DNA of 36,307 nucleotides from Chitinophagaceae bacterium (GTDB lineage Bacteria; Bacteroidota; Bacteroidia; Chitinophagales; Chitinophagaceae), in the NCBI GenBank assembly GCA_021299175.1, contig JAJTFY010000007.1:1-36307 (forward strand), read 5' to 3'. Of this stretch, positions 26,160-35,044 are shown piece by piece. The number at the start of each line of letters is the position of its first letter. Position 1 is the stretch's first letter. The position numbers and the translations under genes were made by a program. The notes under the pieces were generated by a model. The model was not told the origin of the DNA and searched no databases. It was given only the letters and a program-made list of their open reading frames with translations.

Positions 26160-28259
26160 ATGGTGAATAAGTCGACTTTTGTACAGCGCGATATCAGTTG
26201 GCTCAGTTTTAACGCAAGGGTTTTACAGGAAGCCAACGATCCAACAGTTCCCATCAACCAAAGAATTCGCTTCCTTGGAATTTTTTCGAACAACATGGAT
26301 GAATTTTTTCGTGTCCGTGTGGCCACGTTGAAAAGGATGGCAGAATTTCGTTCTGCGAAAACCAAGCTCAATGTTCACATGGAAGATGCGGTTTCAGAGG
26401 TGTTGGTTGAATTGCTCCATATTGTCTTGAAACAGCAAAGTGAATTTGACAGGATCTGGGTCAATATTCAGGCTGAGTTGAAAAAAAACAAGGTTTTTAT
26501 CAAGAATGATCAACAACTCACAAGAGACCAAAAACGCTTTGTTGTTGATTTTTTTGAAAAAGAAGTCCGTTCCAATATCATTCCATTGATGATTGAGAGT
26601 TTGCCAGAACTTCCCTATCTGCGGGACAAGAGCATTTATCTTGGCGTGGTGATGCAGAAGAAAAACTCTGCATACAAACAACAATATGCGTTGATTGAGA
26701 TCCCCTCCAAAACACTTGGTCGATTTGTCAAATTGCCAACAGACAAAAAAGAAACGCATATCATTTTACTGGAAGATATTGTCAGGGTCAATCTTCCCTA
26801 TATATTTTCTTATTTTGGTTATGACCATTTTGAGGCACATATTTTTAAGGTCACCAAAGACGCTGAATTAGATCTTGACAACGATATCAGTACCTCGCTG
26901 GTGGAAAAAATGCAAAAAGGGCTAAAAAAAAGGCGTAAAGGAAAGCCAGTAAGGTTTGTTTACGATAAGGAGATGAACAGTGGACTGTTGAACTACCTCA
27001 CCAAAAAGCTGAAACTCAACAGCAAGTCAAGCATCATCCCTGGAGGACGTATCCATAATTTTAAACATTTTATGGATTTCCCTGATGTATTTCCTGCTTC
27101 TCAAAGGAGAATGACGGCCATTCCTCATCCGGATTTGAATTCCGCCATACGTGTAACGGATGTAATTGATAAAAAAGATGTGTTGCTCCATTTTCCCTAT
27201 CACTCATTCAATGCCATCATCGATTTATTGAGAGAAGCTGCCATCGATCCTGATGTTAAATCCATCAAGATTACTGCTTACAGGCTTGCCTCAGAATCCA
27301 AGGTAATCAACGCTTTGGTCAATGCAGCCCGAAACGGAAAAAAAGTTGAAGTGATGCTGGAGTTAAAGGCCAGGTTTGATGAAGAGGCAAATCTTGAATG
27401 GAAAACAGTCCTGGAGGAAGAGGGCGTAAAAGTTATTTTGGGCATTCCTAACATGAAAGTACATGCAAAAATTTGCATCATCAATAAGCGTGTGCAAAAC
27501 AAAACCATTCAATATGGATTTGTCAGTACCGGGAACCTTAATGAGAAAACGGCTCATTTCTACGGAGATCATTGCTTACTTACTTCCAACAGGAGCATTA
27601 TGGCTGATATCAACCGGATCTTCTACTATATTGAAAATCCGGTTTCACATGCCGCTTCTCTGGAGGAGTGTAAAACCTTGTTGGTAAGCCCGGTGGGCAT
27701 GCGTAAGAAAATAACTGAGCTTGTAGAAAAGGAGATCAAGGAAGCAAAAAAAGGGTTTCCTGCGTCCATTACACTGAAATTGAATTCTCTCAGCGATGTT
27801 AATTTGATAGAAAAGCTCAATCAGGCTGCTGCGGCTGGAGTGGAAGTCAACCTGATTATCCGCGGCATATACTCAGCAAAAAGGCAAACCAAGAAAAAAC
27901 AGGTCTCCCCTTATGCCATCAGCATTGTTGATGAGTACCTGGAGCATGCCAGGGTTTTGGTTTTTCATAACGCGGGCAATGTCTTGGTTTATATTTCCAG
28001 TGCAGATTGGATGGTGAGGAATCTTGATCATCGCGTAGAGGCAGCATGTCCAATTGTTGATAACGACCTAAAGAAGGAATTGTTGGAGATATTGAAAATC
28101 CAATTGGCTGATAATGTAAAAGCAAGAATTTTGGATCCTGAGTTTATCAACAACTATGTATCTTCACCTGGTAAAAAACGATTGCGTTCACAGCAGGAGA
28201 TTCATAACTATCTGGTAAAACAACAACCCATAAAGAAACGTGCGACTGGCAGCAATTGA
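26160..28259 (+). CDS. ppk1: Polyphosphate kinase 1
   Basis: A 699-residue enzyme that makes inorganic polyphosphate from ATP, reversibly. It opens with FVQRDISWLSFNARVLQEA and FLGIFSNNMDEFFRVRV, the PPK1 N-terminal signature. The phosphorylated histidine is His435 in MKVHAKICI. A second conserved His466 lies in STGNLNEKTAHFYGDH. Length is normal. It overlaps ppx by 20 bases, so polyphosphate synthesis and breakdown enzymes are made from one message. ATG 26160 follows a 95-bp gap to the divergent transglutaminase-like gene. Confidence 0.97.
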   Translation: MVNKSTFVQRDISWLSFNARVLQEANDPTVPINQRIRFLGIFSNNMDEFFRVRVATLKRMAEFRSAKTKLNVHMEDAVSEVLVELLHIVLKQQSEFDRIWVNIQAELKKNKVFIKNDQQLTRDQKRFVVDFFEKEVRSNIIPLMIESLPELPYLRDKSIYLGVVMQKKNSAYKQQYALIEIPSKTLGRFVKLPTDKKETHIILLEDIVRVNLPYIFSYFGYDHFEAHIFKVTKDAELDLDNDISTSLVEKMQKGLKKRRKGKPVRFVYDKEMNSGLLNYLTKKLKLNSKSSIIPGGRIHNFKHFMDFPDVFPASQRRMTAIPHPDLNSAIRVTDVIDKKDVLLHFPYHSFNAIIDLLREAAIDPDVKSIKITAYRLASESKVINALVNAARNGKKVEVMLELKARFDEEANLEWKTVLEEEGVKVILGIPNMKVHAKICIINKRVQNKTIQYGFVSTGNLNEKTAHFYGDHCLLTSNRSIMADINRIFYYIENPVSHAASLEECKTLLVSPVGMRKKITELVEKEIKEAKKGFPASITLKLNSLSDVNLIEKLNQAAAAGVEVNLIIRGIYSAKRQTKKKQVSPYAISIVDEYLEHARVLVFHNAGNVLVYISSADWMVRNLDHRVEAACPIVDNDLKKELLEILKIQLADNVKARILDPEFINNYVSSPGKKRLRSQQEIHNYLVKQQPIKKRATGSN

Positions 28260-29121
28260 TATTGGAACAAACGCAAGCAGGCTTCTGATTTCAGAAGTTA
28301 CTGTGAACGAGGAGGGTGTAGCAAGTTTCAATAAGCTTAATCTGATCAGGGTACCCCTTCGCTTGGGATTTGATGTATTTGAAACCGGTGAGATTTCCAA
28401 GGAAAAAAAGCACATGATCCTTCAGACCATGAAGGCCTATGCACACCTCATGAACGCCTACGGGGTTGATAAGTCAATTGCTGTTGCCACCAGCGCAATG
28501 CGGGATGCAAAAAACAGGAATGAGGTAGTTAGAAAAATATTTCTTGAAACAGGTATCAACATAAAGGTGATCTCTGGTGATTTTGAGGCATCCTTGATTT
28601 ATGAATCACATGTCGCAGAAAACCTCAATGCCAACAACAATTATCTGTATGTCGATGTTGGAGGTGGTAGTACTGAGCTTACATTTTTTTCCAATAATAC
28701 CCTGCTATACAAGCGTTCATTTAATATTGGGACCATTCGTTTGCTCAAGAACATGGTTACAGATGCTGACTGGCAAGAAATGAAAGAGGCACTGCGTGAA
28801 AATTTGCGCGGTCAGAAAAATACGATTGCCATAGGAACAGGAGGCAATATCAACAAAGTATTTTCTCTCAGCAAGAAAAAAGACGGCAAGCCTTTGCACA
28901 TTGATGTGCTCAAGGATTATTACAAAGAGTTTTCAGCCTGCACATTGGAAGATAGGATTCGCCTTTACAATCTACGGTCCGACAGGGCTGATGTGCTTGT
29001 GCCTGCGCTCATGATATACCTTCAAGTCATGAAATGGGGCAACATGGAAGAGATTCTGGTTCCCAAGATTGGATTGGCCGATGGCCTCATACAGCACCTG
29101 TATGCTGAAACCCGTGCATAA
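28240..29121 (+). CDS. ppx: Exopolyphosphatase / Ppx-GppA family phosphatase (short form)
   Basis: A 293-residue actin-fold phosphatase with AAIDIGTNASRLLI (4-17) and VDVGGGSTELTFFSNN near 132, the phosphate-binding loops of the Ppx/GppA family, plus AIGTGGNINKVFSLSK near 195. It hydrolyses terminal phosphates of polyphosphate, or guanosine pentaphosphate. Only the two core domains are present; the C-terminal HD-like domain of the E. coli enzyme (about 500 residues) is absent, as in many short forms. The start is GTG at 28240, inside the ppk1 end, chosen because it gives MRLAAIDIGTN at the expected place. Confidence 0.92.
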   Translation: MRLAAIDIGTNASRLLISEVTVNEEGVASFNKLNLIRVPLRLGFDVFETGEISKEKKHMILQTMKAYAHLMNAYGVDKSIAVATSAMRDAKNRNEVVRKIFLETGINIKVISGDFEASLIYESHVAENLNANNNYLYVDVGGGSTELTFFSNNTLLYKRSFNIGTIRLLKNMVTDADWQEMKEALRENLRGQKNTIAIGTGGNINKVFSLSKKKDGKPLHIDVLKDYYKEFSACTLEDRIRLYNLRSDRADVLVPALMIYLQVMKWGNMEEILVPKIGLADGLIQHLYAETRA

Positions 29122-29906
29122 CAATTCCTTCAGTTTTAGTTCAAGATTAATTGATATTGGTACTGAATGGAGACATCGTAGATATTTGGCAATTCAAAAA
29201 ACGCTATTTTCCAGCTTCCCATATGCAGGTAATCAAGGAAATATTTGGGATGATTGCCAAAGGAACCCAGGTTGTTTATATTACTGGGAATCACGACGAA
29301 TCGCTCAGAAGGTATAGTGGTATTCAGCTGGGCAATTTTCAGATGGTTGATAAGTTGGTGATTGAACTGGACGGTAAAAAAACCTGGATTTTTCATGGGG
29401 ATGTATTTGATGCAACTACAAAAGGAAGTGCAAAAATGATAGCAAAATTGGGCGGACATGGATACGATCTTTTGATACTGGTCAACAGGGCCATCAACTG
29501 GGTGCTCAAGACAATGGGCCGGGAGAAAATGAGTTTCAGCAAGAAAGTCAAAAATGGTGTAAAAAAGGCTGTTGCATGGATAGGTGATTTTGAGCAGACA
29601 GCCGCAGAATTGGCCATTGGTAAGGGCTATGATACGGTGATTTGTGGGCATATTCACCAGCCACAGATCAGAACCATCGCTAAAGGGTCAGGTTCGGTCA
29701 ACTATTTAAACAGTGGTGACTGGATTGAAAACCTCACATCCCTGGAGTACAATGAAGGTTATTGGAGTATCCATTCATTCAATGAAAAAGAACATGTTGT
29801 GCCAGAAGTAGTTCATATGCGCACGAGCAATAAAATACCGATGCTCAATGTGTTAACCGATGAGGTTGCTTTGTTTTTTAATTCCATTGCTTCTGCCACA
29901 CACTGA
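29102..29906 (+). pseudogene. LpxH-like UDP-2,3-diacylglucosamine diphosphatase gene, 5' coding part lost by a small deletion
   Basis: From 29151 the sequence reads ILVLNGDIVDIWQF, GNHDESLRRYSG, WIFHGDVFD and VICGHIHQPQIR, the later metal motifs of a calcineurin-like phosphoesterase. The product runs to NSGDWIENLTSLEYNEG and a stop at 29906. The first motif, the DxH normally near residue 10-20, is missing. The frame is closed by a TAA at 29148-29150 and has no ATG until 29223. A second frame from ATG 29102 (overlapping ppx) reads MLKPVHNNSFSFSSRLIDI, a plausible original N-terminus ending where DVHLG should follow. A TTGATATTG at 29151-29159 sits at the join. I infer a roughly 85-bp deletion. 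A TTG-initiated 251-residue remnant could be translated but would lack a metal ligand pair. Confidence 0.7.
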
Positions 29907-29912
29907 TCCAAG

Positions 29913-30947
29913 ATGAAAATATTTTATGCCGTTCAGGCCACAGGGAATGGCCATATCAGCAGAGCAAATACTATATTACCCTTGTTGCAACAATATGGTG
30001 ATGTTGATATTTTTCTCAGTGGGAACAACAGTGCGTTAAAGACTTCTTTGCCTGTCGCATACAGAAGCAATGGCATCAGTTTGCAGTATGACGTACAATC
30101 AGGGGGCATTGATATGATGAAGACCATTGCTGGAATCCGTTTGCGAAAAATACTGAGCGAAGCAAGATTTCTCCCTTTAGAAAAATATGATCTTGTCATC
30201 AATGATTTTGAATGCATTACTTCTTTGGCTTGTAGATTCAAGGGCATTCCATCTGTTCATTTTGGGCATCAGGCCAGTTTCATCAGTAAGAAAGTGCCCC
30301 GGTCTGAAATAAAGAATCCTTTGGGAGAATGGGTACTATCCAACTATGCTTCTGGAACCAGATCAGTAGGGCTTCATTTCAAGCAGTATGATCACAATAT
30401 ATTTTCTCCTATCATCAAACCGTCTATCTTGAATGCCATACCGGTAAATGACGGGCATATCACAGTCTACCTTGGACATTATGCAGATGATTTGGTTGTC
30501 AGGCAACTCCGGCAATTGAAGCAGTTTAAGTTTCATCTTTTTTCAAAACAGGTTGAAAGCGTGGTACAAGCAGACAATATAAAGCTGTTGCCTTTGAGTC
30601 AGGCCATGTTTGATGAAAGCCTGGTCAAATCTCACGGTGTGATTACAGGCGCAGGGTTTGAGACGCCTGCTGAGGCGCTTTACTTAGGCAAGCAGCTGAT
30701 GGTCTTGCCCATGCATGGTCAGTATGAACAATTGTGCAATGCTGCTGCTTTACGGGAATTCAATGTCTCTGTAGTAGATTCCATGGATGATTATTTCCCC
30801 GTGAATTTTAATAAGTGGATTTTTGATCAGAGACAATCTTTGCCAATTTCATTGTCCACACCGGTTGAAAAAATTGTAGCGTCAGTGATTCATGGTCAGG
30901 TTCCTACCCTTGTTGAATCTCCAGTGGATTTTATGGCAACCGCATAG
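29913..30947 (+). CDS. Glycosyltransferase, GT-B-like (MJ1255/VC2487-type family)
   Basis: A 344-residue protein beginning MKIFYAVQATGNGHISRANTILPLL, the glycine-rich loop after the first strand of GT-B glycosyltransferases. A second-domain nucleotide-sugar region has HGVITGAGFETPAEALYLGKQLMVLPMHGQYEQLCNAAAL-type sequence (about 246-285), like MurG/UGT folds. It has no signal peptide or membrane helix. It starts 7 bp after the LpxH-like gene and probably belongs to the ppk1-ppx transcript. Acceptor and sugar are unknown; a lipid or LPS-related role is suggested by the neighbour. It converges on the histidine kinase gene with one base between stops. Confidence 0.85.
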   Translation: MKIFYAVQATGNGHISRANTILPLLQQYGDVDIFLSGNNSALKTSLPVAYRSNGISLQYDVQSGGIDMMKTIAGIRLRKILSEARFLPLEKYDLVINDFECITSLACRFKGIPSVHFGHQASFISKKVPRSEIKNPLGEWVLSNYASGTRSVGLHFKQYDHNIFSPIIKPSILNAIPVNDGHITVYLGHYADDLVVRQLRQLKQFKFHLFSKQVESVVQADNIKLLPLSQAMFDESLVKSHGVITGAGFETPAEALYLGKQLMVLPMHGQYEQLCNAAALREFNVSVVDSMDDYFPVNFNKWIFDQRQSLPISLSTPVEKIVASVIHGQVPTLVESPVDFMATA

Positions 30948-30948
30948 G

Positions 30949-31998
30949 CTATTCCTTGATTTTCTTTAATGTAAAACCAAATGTAGTGCCAATTCCTGGA
31001 GTACTCCTTGCATGGATGAATTCACCATGGGCTTCGATGATATGCTTGCAAATGGCAAGTCCCAAGCCAGTACCCCCTATGTTTCTGCTTCTGCCATAGT
31101 CCGTTCTGTAGAATCTTTCGAAGATTCTTGGTACATGTTCTTCTGCGATACCAATCCCATCATCTGTTATTTCTACCAGAATATTTTTGTCATCTGTCTT
31201 GTAAATACTGGCTTCAACTTTTCCCTCCTGGTTTCCATACTTGATGGCGTTGTCAACCAGGTTGATCAATACCTGTCTGATTTTCTCTTTGTCTGCATAA
31301 ACCCTGATGGGTTGTTCGCAACCTTTCTTGATCAGGCAATGGATGTTTTTGACCGCTGACTTGATGGTCAATGATTCATACACATCATTGATCAGGTCTT
31401 GAATGATAAAATTCTGGTAATGGAGTTCTTGTTTTCCACTTTCGAGTTTTGTTATTTCATCGAGGTCGGAAATCAGGTTGATCAATCTTTCTGTGTTCTT
31501 GTAAGCATTGCTGAGGAATTTCTGGCTAACCTCCGGATTGTCCATGGCTCCTGCCAAAAGGGTTTCCAGATAGCCCTGTATGGCAAAGGCTGGGGTTTTA
31601 AATTCATGGGACAGGTTTTGAAGAAATTCTTTTCTGAAGGCTTCATTTTTTTCAAGCAATTCCATCTCCGCCTTTCTCTGGTCGGCCCACTGCAGAACAT
31701 CTTCACCAACCTCTTCCAATCCTTGCTTTGGCAATACTTTTTTCTGGAAAAATTCCTCTCTTTTCGATGCTTTTGTTTGGTAAATGAGTTTGTAAATCAA
31801 TTTGATCTGCCGTTGAATGAATTTTTCAACCAGAAACTGCACCATCCAAAAACTGAAACAAAAAATGATCAATAAGGTAGCAAGACCCAGCAATAGGCTT
31901 TTTGCAATCCATCCGACCATCAGAGAGGCCAATAGTCCTATCATGGTAGCCGAAAACAACCCAATCTTTTGAGGCGAATAGTTCTTAGCATCGAACAT
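30949..31998 (-). CDS. PhoR-like sensor histidine kinase
   Basis: A 349-residue inner-membrane kinase. Two closely spaced membrane helices lie at about 14-32 and 34-55, with almost no periplasmic loop. A HAMP-like linker is followed by the HisKA domain with His131 in NLSHEFKTPAFAIQGY. The ATPase domain has INLVDNAIKYG, DDGIGIAEEHVPRIFERFYR and GGTGLGLAICKHI. The tiny periplasmic part means it probably senses through a partner or the membrane, as PhoR does. I chose ATG 31998; a TTG at 32019 would add seven residues. It follows its regulator by 39 bp in one operon. Confidence 0.93.
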   Translation of the reverse strand: MFDAKNYSPQKIGLFSATMIGLLASLMVGWIAKSLLLGLATLLIIFCFSFWMVQFLVEKFIQRQIKLIYKLIYQTKASKREEFFQKKVLPKQGLEEVGEDVLQWADQRKAEMELLEKNEAFRKEFLQNLSHEFKTPAFAIQGYLETLLAGAMDNPEVSQKFLSNAYKNTERLINLISDLDEITKLESGKQELHYQNFIIQDLINDVYESLTIKSAVKNIHCLIKKGCEQPIRVYADKEKIRQVLINLVDNAIKYGNQEGKVEASIYKTDDKNILVEITDDGIGIAEEHVPRIFERFYRTDYGRSRNIGGTGLGLAICKHIIEAHGEFIHARSTPGIGTTFGFTLKKIKE

Positions 31999-32037
31999 AC
32001 TGCAATCTACAGTATTCAATGCTTATTTAGGCCTATC

Positions 32038-32718
32038 TCAGATGTCAAATTTATAGCCAACACCCTTGACGGTGGTAATGCAATCCACCCCCAGTTTCTG
32101 CCTTATTTTTCTGATGTGTACGTCAATTGTCCTGTCTCCAACAATTACCTCACTTCCCCAGATTTGGTTTAGGATCTCATTCCGCAAAAAGACCCTTCCA
32201 GGCTTAGAAGCCAGATAATTCAGCAATTCAAACTCTTTTTTGGCAAGGCTAATGGGCTCTCCTTTGTAGTAAACCATGTATTCTTCAGGTTCAATCCTGA
32301 GCTCACCCACCTCAACGGCCTTGGATTCTTCAGGCTTTGCAACCCTTCTGAAAAATGCGTTCACTTTTGAAACCATCACTTTAGGGGAGATGGGTTTGCT
32401 GATAAAGTCATCCGCCCCGAACTCTAGTCCTTTGACATGAGAGAGTTCATCGCTCAATGCGGTAAGGAAAACAATAAGGGTATGTTCGAATGCTGGCTGA
32501 GCCCTCAGTATCTTACAGACTTCGATACCATTTTTCTTGGGCATCATGATGTCCAGGATGATCAGGTCAGGACTGGTTTCCCGGGCTTTCTGCAGTGCCT
32601 GGTCTCCATCTTTGGCAGTAACAACATCATATCCATGAAGCTGAAGATTGTAGGTGATGATTTCCAGAATATCTGGCTCATCATCTGCAATCAGGATTTT
32701 TTTTGTGGCTGGCGCCAT
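32038..32718 (-). CDS. PhoB/OmpR-family response regulator
   Basis: A 226-residue regulator with a receiver domain (about 6-120; acidic Asp12/Asp13, phospho-acceptor Asp56 in LDIMMP, Thr86, Lys108 in SKPIS) and a winged-helix DNA-binding domain (about 135-226, RVFLRNEILNQIWG and RTIDVHIRKIRQKLG). PhoB-type proteins bind 11-bp direct repeats as head-to-tail dimers. I chose ATG 32718; a TTG at 32739 lies within the -7 box. It is first in the operon with the kinase and divergent from the 32842 gene. Confidence 0.95.
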   Translation of the reverse strand: MAPATKKILIADDEPDILEIITYNLQLHGYDVVTAKDGDQALQKARETSPDLIILDIMMPKKNGIEVCKILRAQPAFEHTLIVFLTALSDELSHVKGLEFGADDFISKPISPKVMVSKVNAFFRRVAKPEESKAVEVGELRIEPEEYMVYYKGEPISLAKKEFELLNYLASKPGRVFLRNEILNQIWGSEVIVGDRTIDVHIRKIRQKLGVDCITTVKGVGYKFDI

Positions 32719-32736
32719 GGTAATGGGTAGTTTGAA

Positions 32737-32768
32737 CAAAGTTAACCGGATGGCCTTTCATATCACAA
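32737..32768 (-). promoter_or_regulatory. Promoter of the response-regulator/kinase operon
   Basis: The minus strand has TTG at 32768-32766, a 21-bp spacer, and a perfect TAACTTTG (TAnnTTTG) at 32744-32737. The predicted start is close to 32730, about 12 bases before ATG 32718. The box also excludes the upstream TTG start of the regulator. Confidence 0.55.
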
Positions 32769-32806
32769 TTAAGCTGGATTATTAAATTGTTAAGCCATCT
32801 CCAAAG

Positions 32807-32835
32807 TTGCTGCTGGAAATTAAGTCTTAATTTTG
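32807..32835 (+). promoter_or_regulatory. Promoter of the 32842 exported protein gene
   Basis: TTG at 32807-32809, an 18-bp spacer, and a perfect TAATTTTG at 32828-32835. The box ends 6 bases before the ATG, so the mRNA would be nearly leaderless. It is divergent from the response-regulator promoter within a 123-bp gap that also contains TTAAGC/TTAAAT words at 32769, 32782 and 32790 with irregular spacing. Confidence 0.55.
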
Positions 32836-32841
32836 CATTGA

Positions 32842-35028
32842 ATGTTGTCTTTGCGTTTGATTATATCGATTTTATTGCCATTCATGGCTTTTTCGGCTGC
32901 TGGACAAGACAGCGGCCATGACCTCATTGATATCAGAAGGGTTAAATTGCATGAAGACATAGACGGCTTGCAGTCAAAGATTTGTGCCCTGGACGGCAAT
33001 TCCGATAAAATGATTGTCATCAGCAGGGACCTGGATCTCGATTTGTTGCTGACAGATATTTATACCAGGCAAACGGATGCGCTGCAGCTAGAAATAGAAA
33101 AAAACGTTGCAGCAGACCATAGGATCAAAGTCAAATATTTGTCTGGTTTGAACATCCTTTTGGAAGAATTGCTACGCTCCTTTCGCTCCAATACACTGCC
33201 TGCCATTGAAGCGGCAACACTATTGGAAGCGTACAGACAATATATGTGGCTGGACATCAGGGGATTGGGTATTGCAGGTATTGTTGATCATTTCCCCTAT
33301 AATGTCAACAAGATCTTGCTGGGAGAAAATTCGGTTTTTTTTGAAAACCCTGCCCTGGAATCTGGCAGAGTAACCATGTTCAGGCAGTTTGCAGCGCTTC
33401 ATCCTGATCAGGTACTTTCCAGGATTGAGCCCTACCTCAACGCAAGTTTTGCTGATAGTCTTATCGTAGAAGCCGCCCATCATTACCCTGGGAATTTTTA
33501 CAATTATGCTGCAGCTGCTGCTACACCCATTGGCAAGAAAATAAGGTCAATTGACGACACCCTGGTCCAACTGATTACAGGCATTGCTGACGAAAGTTCA
33601 GGGAGATTGATTTTTCCATTTTTGCATTCAATCCTCAAAGGAAGACTCAGTATTGACAGCATAAAATCTGCAGCTTTAGACGAACTCGCCTATTATCGTT
33701 TGCTGGTCAATACCCAGATCCAGTTCATGGATGACATGCTTGCTAAGGATACCCCAATCCTCATTCAGGAAATGGGAATCATGATCAAGCGAAAAGCTGA
33801 AGAAATATTTATCAATGAAATCAATGCCTTGCATGATGAGCCAGACGCTGTTCGCTTCAAGATTTTAGAGCCGCTTGGAGCGGCAGAATTGTATTATATC
33901 ATCGTGACTGGCGAAGATGTCATCTATACTTCGAGCTACACCGGTGTATACAACCGCATGATGGCACGCATGCAAAAGCGTGGGGGTGATGCATTGCTCA
34001 TGGAAGTGAGGTTTGACCGATTCAAGAAATTTGTCAGGATGGCGGCTGCTTACAATAAACTCGATCTTTTCTTGTCCAGCATGCCGGCAGAAAATGCGCA
34101 ACTCCTGATCAAGGGCTTTGTCCGTGGTTTGGAAAAAAACCTCAACCTTGAGGACGCTGTCGATGTTGCTGATTCCTATGGAAGCATCAGTAACGCAGCC
34201 ATCAGGAATTTGGTAAAAGTTGAAATTGCAAACAACCTGGAACAGCAAAATTCGTTTGGTAATGAAAGGGGCATTGCCATTTATGATATACTCAAGTTGC
34301 TCTTCATGTCCGCCTCAGACAGTTCCCAATTGCTTTCACTCAAGTACGGCATCCCACCAGTATACGCACTTCCGTTTTCCAATCTTTCTGACAGTGCCGG
34401 GCGCATTGTACAGCAGGTTTTTTTCTATGGGGATAAAGACGGAAAAGAGTCTTTTGCCAATTTCATTTCCATGTTCAGGGGCAAGAAAGAATGGAAAATT
34501 ATCCAAGAGGAAAACTGGGTTGAAATCAAATCAATCTTGGGTCAGCCTGTATGGATCTTTGCCAATCTTCCCTTGGATAATACGATGGGAGACGATCCGG
34601 ATGCAAAAGCACAAGGCTTACTGGTTGACTATTTGCATGAGCAGGGGCTCGAACCGACAATTGTCATTCACCGTGGCCACAGTTATCACCTCAAGTATAC
34701 GGTCAGCCAGCTTTCTGCATCTGCCAAAATCATTGTTTTGGGATCTTGTGGTAGTTTTCAGAACCTCAATACAGTGCTGAACATTTGCCCAGACGCCCAC
34801 ATCGTTTCATCGAAAGAGGTGGGTACCAAGCTTGTCAATGAGCCAGTATTAAGAATGATCAATGAGTCTGTCCGTTTAGGGCAGGCGGTAGACTGGATCA
34901 AGATCTGGCATCAACTAGAGAAACAATTCAATACAGGTGTTGCAAAAGAAAGGTTCGATAATTATATTCCTCCACACAAGAACCTCGGAGCCTTGTTCAT
35001 CAAGGCTTTTGCCAACAGGAACCATTAA
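32842..35028 (+). CDS. Large exported protein of unknown function with a possible caspase-like His/Cys C-terminal region
   Basis: A 728-residue protein with a signal peptide (about 1-21, ending FSAAGQ). Residues 25-500 appear mainly helical, with few recognisable features. From about 560 the profile turns to alternating strands and helices: PVWIFANLPL, TIVIHRGHSYHL (His610, His613, His616), then AKIIVLGSCGSFQNL (Cys636), then AHIVSSKEVGTKLVNEPV. A His motif after one hydrophobic strand and a Cys after the next, about 23-26 residues on, is the arrangement of clan CD peptidases (caspase, gingipain, separase, CHAT). I do not recognise the family, and the rest of the fold cannot be checked by eye. 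It is divergent from the two-component operon and 16 bp upstream of the ABC exporter gene. Confidence 0.7.
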   Translation: MLSLRLIISILLPFMAFSAAGQDSGHDLIDIRRVKLHEDIDGLQSKICALDGNSDKMIVISRDLDLDLLLTDIYTRQTDALQLEIEKNVAADHRIKVKYLSGLNILLEELLRSFRSNTLPAIEAATLLEAYRQYMWLDIRGLGIAGIVDHFPYNVNKILLGENSVFFENPALESGRVTMFRQFAALHPDQVLSRIEPYLNASFADSLIVEAAHHYPGNFYNYAAAAATPIGKKIRSIDDTLVQLITGIADESSGRLIFPFLHSILKGRLSIDSIKSAALDELAYYRLLVNTQIQFMDDMLAKDTPILIQEMGIMIKRKAEEIFINEINALHDEPDAVRFKILEPLGAAELYYIIVTGEDVIYTSSYTGVYNRMMARMQKRGGDALLMEVRFDRFKKFVRMAAAYNKLDLFLSSMPAENAQLLIKGFVRGLEKNLNLEDAVDVADSYGSISNAAIRNLVKVEIANNLEQQNSFGNERGIAIYDILKLLFMSASDSSQLLSLKYGIPPVYALPFSNLSDSAGRIVQQVFFYGDKDGKESFANFISMFRGKKEWKIIQEENWVEIKSILGQPVWIFANLPLDNTMGDDPDAKAQGLLVDYLHEQGLEPTIVIHRGHSYHLKYTVSQLSASAKIIVLGSCGSFQNLNTVLNICPDAHIVSSKEVGTKLVNEPVLRMINESVRLGQAVDWIKIWHQLEKQFNTGVAKERFDNYIPPHKNLGALFIKAFANRNH

Positions 35029-35044
35029 GCGGTGGGTTGCATGA

